From a virus, in the IMG/VR virus record IMGVR_UViG_3300008259_000802, positions 1 to 32,055 of that record: a stretch of 32,055 nt of DNA; one strand, given 5' to 3'. Shown piece by piece: positions 27,701 to 32,055 of this stretch (within the stretch, counting starts at the first letter, position 1; every line of letters begins with the position of its first letter). A program made the position numbers and the translations under genes. Below the pieces are notes generated by a model. That model was given only the letters and a program-made list of their open reading frames with translations. It made no database searches and had not been told where the DNA came from.

Positions 27701-30615
27701 TAGAATGTACCTCCGAATATACCGGTAGTGGCCACCACAGTACCAGTGGTGAGCGTGTTTGAAGAAGGATTATAAGTCAAATCTGCATCGACAGCAATGG
27801 GTAGATTACCGGTGGTACTACTCACGAATGTCGGGTAGAATGAAGCATTGACGTTGCTTGCAGTTACCCCCACATTGGTCGCGTTCGTCGCGGATCCGAC
27901 CGACAGGGTAGACTGGTTTACATATTGGGGTGCCGTCCCGCTGGAAACCAACACTTGGCCATTGGTACCTATCGCGAGCTTCGACAGCGCGGTACCGGTC
28001 GAGTAAAATAATATATCACCGGCGGTGTAACTAGAAAGACCAGTGCCCCCATAAGTGGTGGTGATGGTGGTCGCGTTCCAAGTACCCGTAGTGATGGTCC
28101 CGGCGGTCGTAAAACTCGTCGACCCTGCCAGAGGGCTCGCGCCAACCGTGTTGTAGCTGATGGTGTAAGCAACCGACCCATTAAAGGTAGTACCTGATGC
28201 TGCCCCGGCACCCGAATTATCAAAAGTGACCGAATTAGGAGTGTTGGCAGTAACCGTCACACTACCGCCCAAGCTCACCGAACTGCCATTGATCGTGATG
28301 CTGGAGTTCGCCAGATAGTTATTTGCAATCGGTGTGGCGTTCCATGTACCCGCCGTCAGCGTACCTACCCCGGTGATCCCGGTATATGAGCCGCTGATGT
28401 AGCTCGATCCGACAGTCCCCGAGGTGATCTGATTGCCGTCGATTGAAATCGGCACCGTCGCCGCAGTAGTCAGCTGTCCTTGGGCGTTGACTGTAAAGGT
28501 GCCTACTGCCGACGACGAACCATAAGCCGCCGCAGTGACACCAGTATTCGTGATGCTGAACTGACTGCCGGTGAGGGTAAGTCCGGTACCCGCCGTGTAC
28601 GTTCCAGCCCCGGAGAACTGCTGCCATACGATCGGGTCGGTACCTACAACGGTCACCGGATCAATCTGCACCCAGCCAGTGTTCGCGTACAGGCTGCCAT
28701 TCGACACAAACGTGAAATCGCCACTCGCGATCTCAGTCGAGGTGTCAAAATCCGTCGCCCGAGTCAGTACCGTTCCACCGGTTGCCCAAGTGTAAATACC
28801 GTTGTTTGCCTGCGTGGCTTCATTCTTGACCAAAATTCGGTCAGTCGGCTGCAGGGTGTAACCATCTAGAATCGTCAGCGGGTTTGACAAAGTCAGCGTA
28901 GCGCCTACCCCCGCCGTGCCGTTGTTGTAGGTAACCGTACCGCCGGTAATCGACGCCAGAGTCCCCGTAGTCGCTGCCGCGCAAGCTGCATGAATGTGTA
29001 GACCCTCAGCGACGGCATCGACATATTGTTTAGTGGCCAACTGCAGCGCCGAAGTCGGATCTTGTGTAACTGTGACTGAAGTCAGACCGCCCAAGGTCGT
29101 AGTGGTTCCGCCAAGAGATACGGCGGTCGTACCGATCGTCACCGACGAATTATCGAGTGCCACATTCGGGATATTTGATAATGTGTTGGTCGCACCCGAG
29201 ATCGACTTGTTTGTCAGCGTCTGTGTGCCAGTGAGAGTCGCGACAGTCGAGTCAATCGCAATCGTCACTGCCGAGGAACCATTAAAGCTCGTACCACTCA
29301 ACCCAGTGCCGATGGTCAGGGAATTAGGAGTCGCGGCGGTGATCGTGCCTGAACCACCCAAAGCTACCGTCTGACCGTTAAATGTGACCGCCGAATTATC
29401 CAGCGAACTATTCGGGATGTTTGAGAATGTGTTCTGGTTGCCAGCAATCGTCTTGTTGGTTAGGGTCTGACTACCCGAGAGCGTCACGACCGAAGAGTCG
29501 ATTGCGACCGTAACCGCCGAAGACCCATTGTACGATCCGCCAGATAACCCAGTGCCGATCGTCAGTGCATTGGGTGCCGCAGCGGTAATCGTCACCGATC
29601 CACCGAGGCTTACATTGCTTCCATTAATCGTGACCGAACTGTTATCCAACTGTGCGTTGGTGATCGTACCCGATAAATCAGCCGTCGGAACAGTCGCCGA
29701 GGCGGTCATCGGGGACGCGCCATTCCCAACCACATAACCGGTTAAAGCCGTAGCCCCCGTACCGCCACTCGGTACATTCAGCGTGCCACCAAGAGTGATC
29801 GTCCCCGCCGTCGTAATCGGACCACCCGACGTCGTGAGTCCGGTCGAACCGCCGGACACATTTACAGATGTCACTGAGCCTACGCCCGCTGCAGCCCAAT
29901 ATGTATTCGTGCCGTCGGTGGCCAACACTTTGCCGCTTTGTGACGTCTGAGATGGCAACAGATTAGTTAGAGCGCCATCCAGCCTTCCCTGCGCATCCAC
30001 GCCGAGGCTGATGATATTTGATGCTGATCCGTAACTGCCGGGAGTAACCGTCGTGTTTTCGAGACTGATCGTCGGGTTTCCAGAACCATTCCCATTTGCA
30101 ACCGCGATCTGACCGGTGGTCCCGAGTATCTGGACACCCCCTACTGTAGTGCCACCGTTGATCGCCATGATGCCGGTGCCGCCAAGATTCGCGACTGCAG
30201 CGGCAATCCCGGTTAGTGTGAACGTCGGATTACCCGCGATACCATCACCGTTTGTAACCGAGAGACCGGCTCCGGAGGCCGTCAATGTACGGGAAGCTAT
30301 ATTTGCCGCATCTACCTTCGCCAAAAGCCCGGGAGATACCGCGACGAGGCTCGCCGGGGCATCGGTGAGTGCTACACGGAGGTACGATTGCGCTCCACCA
30401 CTCTGTAAAGTAAGCCCGGCACCAGTCGATAGGTATTGAGAATTCGGGAGAGACGTCTCGAGATTCTTAGTGAGAAACGTCTGTTGCTGTGAAGGGCTTC
30501 CGGCGACCTGCGAGGTGGTCGTGCGAACTGTGATACCACTCTGTACGACCGCGACGAGTTCATCCCCGGTTAGGGGATTGGCTGCAGGTAGTTGTGATAT
30601 CTGTACATTGGCCAT
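27700..30615 (-). CDS. Large repetitive tail fibre protein
   Basis: The 971-residue product starts MANVQISQLPAANPLTGDEL, a typical particle-anchoring N-terminus, and is built of Ser/Thr/Gly repeats. Three tandem units of about 80 residues (around residues 310-500) share (L)DNSxVTxNGxxVxLGG, TPNSLTIGTGLSG, FNGSSAVTIAID and LTNKxIxG; a related copy reappears near 760. A segment near residues 510-680 (LATKQYVDAVAEGLHIHAA, ILVKNEATQANNGIY) is a common module of long side fibres. No chaperone or enzymatic domain is visible. It is probably a long trimeric fibre; adsorption specificity may lie in the last 200 residues. Confidence 0.85.
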   Translation of the reverse strand: MANVQISQLPAANPLTGDELVAVVQSGITVRTTTSQVAGSPSQQQTFLTKNLETSLPNSQYLSTGAGLTLQSGGAQSYLRVALTDAPASLVAVSPGLLAKVDAANIASRTLTASGAGLSVTNGDGIAGNPTFTLTGIAAAVANLGGTGIMAINGGTTVGGVQILGTTGQIAVANGNGSGNPTISLENTTVTPGSYGSASNIISLGVDAQGRLDGALTNLLPSQTSQSGKVLATDGTNTYWAAAGVGSVTSVNVSGGSTGLTTSGGPITTAGTITLGGTLNVPSGGTGATALTGYVVGNGASPMTASATVPTADLSGTITNAQLDNSSVTINGSNVSLGGSVTITAAAPNALTIGTGLSGGSYNGSSAVTVAIDSSVVTLSGSQTLTNKTIAGNQNTFSNIPNSSLDNSAVTFNGQTVALGGSGTITAATPNSLTIGTGLSGTSFNGSSAVTIAIDSTVATLTGTQTLTNKSISGATNTLSNIPNVALDNSSVTIGTTAVSLGGTTTTLGGLTSVTVTQDPTSALQLATKQYVDAVAEGLHIHAACAAATTGTLASITGGTVTYNNGTAGVGATLTLSNPLTILDGYTLQPTDRILVKNEATQANNGIYTWATGGTVLTRATDFDTSTEIASGDFTFVSNGSLYANTGWVQIDPVTVVGTDPIVWQQFSGAGTYTAGTGLTLTGSQFSITNTGVTAAAYGSSSAVGTFTVNAQGQLTTAATVPISIDGNQITSGTVGSSYISGSYTGITGVGTLTAGTWNATPIANNYLANSSITINGSSVSLGGSVTVTANTPNSVTFDNSGAGAASGTTFNGSVAYTISYNTVGASPLAGSTSFTTAGTITTGTWNATTITTTYGGTGLSSYTAGDILFYSTGTALSKLAIGTNGQVLVSSGTAPQYVNQSTLSVGSATNATNVGVTASNVNASFYPTFVSSTTGNLPIAVDADLTYNPSSNTLTTGTVVATTGIFGGTF
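28240..29700. repeat. Tandem repeats inside the large fibre gene
   Basis: Blocks beginning near 29139, 29380 and 29631 share the string GAATTATC or close variants followed by similar downstream bases, giving a period of about 240-250 bases; a diverged fourth copy starts near 28280. They encode the 80-residue fibre units. Repeats of this kind can recombine and change fibre length. Confidence 0.65.
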
Positions 30616-30957
30616 TTACGGAGTGCTTTCGATACCGTCGAGGTTTCCGTCGTTCTGGATCGTGTTCGTGTTGCCCTCGGTGGATATCGCGTAACCACCG
30701 TAAGGACCCGTGATCAAGTCATTTGGATCCGTCGCGACACTCACATCAGGTCTCGGGAACCGCAGATTGATCCTCTCGGTCTTCCGGGCAGGCAGTCGAT
30801 AGGGGTCGAACTCATCTTTGCACCCCTGATCGCACACCCGAAGCCCTGGGAAGTTAAAATCCGCGCTCAGAGTGGCCAGCGGGCGCTTCATCTTGCATCG
30901 ATCACACACCGCAATGGCAATCGACGAATATCCAAGGGTATCTAAAAATATCGGCAT
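30616..30957 (-). CDS. Small zinc-knuckle virion-region protein
   Basis: I set the start at ATG 30957, which follows the upstream stop by two bases; the longer open frame to 31041 would overlap the adaptor gene. The 113-residue product begins MPIFLDTLGYSSIAIAVCDR and has CDRCKMKRP and CDQGCKDEFDPYRLPARK, a possible four-cysteine zinc site, followed by a conserved NLRFPRPDVS and a low-complexity C-terminus. I recognise it as a recurrent podovirus protein placed beside the adaptor and fibre genes, role unknown. DNA or protein binding are both possible. Confidence 0.78.
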   Translation of the reverse strand: MPIFLDTLGYSSIAIAVCDRCKMKRPLATLSADFNFPGLRVCDQGCKDEFDPYRLPARKTERINLRFPRPDVSVATDPNDLITGPYGGYAISTEGNTNTIQNDGNLDGIESTP

Positions 30958-30959
30958 GA

Positions 30960-32042
30960 TTATCTCGTGTATACCGAGATATTCGGAGCAAAGTAAATCG
31001 GCGATTTGTCGCGTTCTTCCTGCTCCGCTCGATTCAAACACTCTGCCGCTTCGGCTTTCAGATATGCTATCCGGTTTAAATCGACCGCCGGTAGAATTAC
31101 CGACATCCTATGGGAGAGCATCGACTGAATGGCCAGATACCATCTTTGAGGTATCTCAAGCTCACCTGATAACTGCCCGACATCCTGAATCTGCCTCGAA
31201 TACCATACGACCATCTGAATGAATGGGTCATTCGGGGTCGGCCAGAGGTTAATCTGGGCCGTCGGAATAGTACGATTTAACCAGAACTGGTACGGCTGAT
31301 TCGCGGTGAAATTCTTATTCGGCAGGTTGGTAAAATCATCGCGGTTCAAGCGTGCCATCGGCACTTCACGAGACATATTTCCAACATAAAATTCGCGGAC
31401 TGATAAGGTATTTCCACCCGTTTCGCGCATTCTGTAATACTGAATCGTCGCGCCGGGTTCGATCTGGTACCATAACCACTCATTATCGACCCACGTCTCG
31501 ATACCACAGTCTTTAAGGAGGGTCCAGTTTGTGCCGTCAGAAGACACTTCAAGCAGGATATGGAACGATCCCGAAGTACCCGGTAGAATCCCAATCGAAC
31601 CCGCATATATCTCGTTATCAAGCCCGTAGTTAATACCGAGGAATCCGTTGGTAACTGACTGCACTACTTTGGTCTCGACATCAGAATCGAATGCACTCGC
31701 TAAGTTATAACCCGGGGCGATCGGCGACGAAATATAACCGCCGAGGGCATTTGGCGTGGGTCGGTTCATGTTCCGATACAGCACATTTAGAGTGTCTACT
31801 GCACCTAGGGGCAAATCGTAGACATTCTGGTCGGCTTTAAGACCATACACTTTGCTGTCAATGCACCAATATTGAATTCCGATGTTCACCAGATCAGACA
31901 GCAGGTAATACAAGAATCGCTTTGAAGCCTGTACTTGCTCGACCGTTAGCTCTTCCGCGAGTTTACCGGCACTACGAGCACCATCATCGATCATGTCTTG
32001 GACCGAGATTTTGGTGAGTCCTACAGTGCCGGAATAGCTCAT
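30960..32042 (-). CDS. Head-tail adaptor/tail structural protein with inserted discoidin-like domain
   Basis: The 360-residue product has an N-terminal helical part (SVQDMIDDGARSAGKLAEEL, FLYYLLSDLVNIGIQYWC) and a C-terminal part (NLPNKNFTANQPYQFWLNRT, INLWPTPNDPFIQMVVWYSR, LEIPQRWYLAIQSMLSHRM) that together match a conserved podovirus tail/adaptor family. Residues of about 95-222 form an insertion (NLASAFDSDVETKVV, ILLEVSSDGTNWTLLKD, YYRMRETGGNTLSVREFYVG) with the pattern of an F5/8 type C (discoidin) galactose-binding fold. AAGGG precedes the ATG at 32042. The insertion could display a carbohydrate-binding site on the virion. Confidence 0.75.
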   Translation of the reverse strand: MSYSGTVGLTKISVQDMIDDGARSAGKLAEELTVEQVQASKRFLYYLLSDLVNIGIQYWCIDSKVYGLKADQNVYDLPLGAVDTLNVLYRNMNRPTPNALGGYISSPIAPGYNLASAFDSDVETKVVQSVTNGFLGINYGLDNEIYAGSIGILPGTSGSFHILLEVSSDGTNWTLLKDCGIETWVDNEWLWYQIEPGATIQYYRMRETGGNTLSVREFYVGNMSREVPMARLNRDDFTNLPNKNFTANQPYQFWLNRTIPTAQINLWPTPNDPFIQMVVWYSRQIQDVGQLSGELEIPQRWYLAIQSMLSHRMSVILPAVDLNRIAYLKAEAAECLNRAEQEERDKSPIYFAPNISVYTR

Positions 32043-32055
32043 TTTATGCCCTTAC

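Noticed and set aside
22656-30615. Diversity-generating retroelement acting on a fibre gene
   Set aside because: No reverse transcriptase, template repeat or near-copy with adenine-specific differences was seen in the window; the repeats are ordinary fibre modules.

Overview
The window is a stretch of a double-stranded DNA phage genome. Every convincing gene reads leftward (minus strand), genes are packed end to end with 1 to 4 base stop/start overlaps, and the products are phage replication, virion and lysis proteins. The host is very probably Gram-negative, because there is a two-component spanin pair (Rz with Rz1 embedded), two further small lipoproteins with clear lipoboxes, and a GH19 endolysin without a Gram-positive-type wall-binding domain. 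The virion is probably podovirus-like: there are adaptor and head-closure-like proteins, a set of internal/ejection-type proteins ending in a lytic transglycosylase, and many fibre genes, but no visible sheath, baseplate or tape-measure gene. Terminase, portal and capsid genes are not in the window and presumably lie to the right, upstream.

In transcription order (right to left): 32042-30616 holds an adaptor-like protein with an inserted discoidin-like domain and a small zinc-knuckle protein. 30615-22656 is a fibre/adhesin block: a 971-residue repetitive fibre, a 304-residue fibre, a 520-residue fibre with YadA-like repeats and a C-terminal S74 self-cleaving chaperone, small accessory proteins, a tail-fibre-assembly-type chaperone and two further short fibres. 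22660-19645 is the lysis region: membrane proteins, GH19 endolysin, lipoprotein, holin candidate, a small exported protein, Rz/Rz1 and another membrane protein. 19576-8539 holds a second adaptor-like protein, a fibre-like protein, a gp10-like head-closure protein, two small proteins (one GNAT-like), and four large internal-virion-type proteins, the last with an SLT transglycosylase domain. A convincing intrinsic terminator follows at 8495-8464.

8463-8027 is a non-coding control region. It has eight copies of GTTCCA/TGGAAC in both orientations, two near-identical 15-mers, a leftward promoter whose -10 lies in a perfect 7+2+7 palindrome, and a possible overlapping rightward promoter. It is the best candidate for a replication origin and/or repressor control region.

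8007-1 is the replication module: an archaeo-eukaryotic-type primase (AEP), an SNF2-like helicase whose N-terminal region appears to be out of frame, two conserved small proteins, a probable single-stranded DNA-binding protein with an acidic tail ending in Phe, a lipoprotein, a UvrD/Dda-like SF1 helicase, another small conserved protein, a truncated HNH endonuclease remnant, a 31-codon ORF and the exonuclease end of a family A DNA polymerase that runs off the left edge.

The items most worth a second look are the repeat-rich control region, a promoter built inside a hairpin in front of the HNH remnant (the layout used by T4 homing endonuclease genes), the SNF2 frameshift, an apparent ATT start codon, a structured 220-base non-coding gap in the replication module, and a shared extended -10 promoter element at two distant loci.
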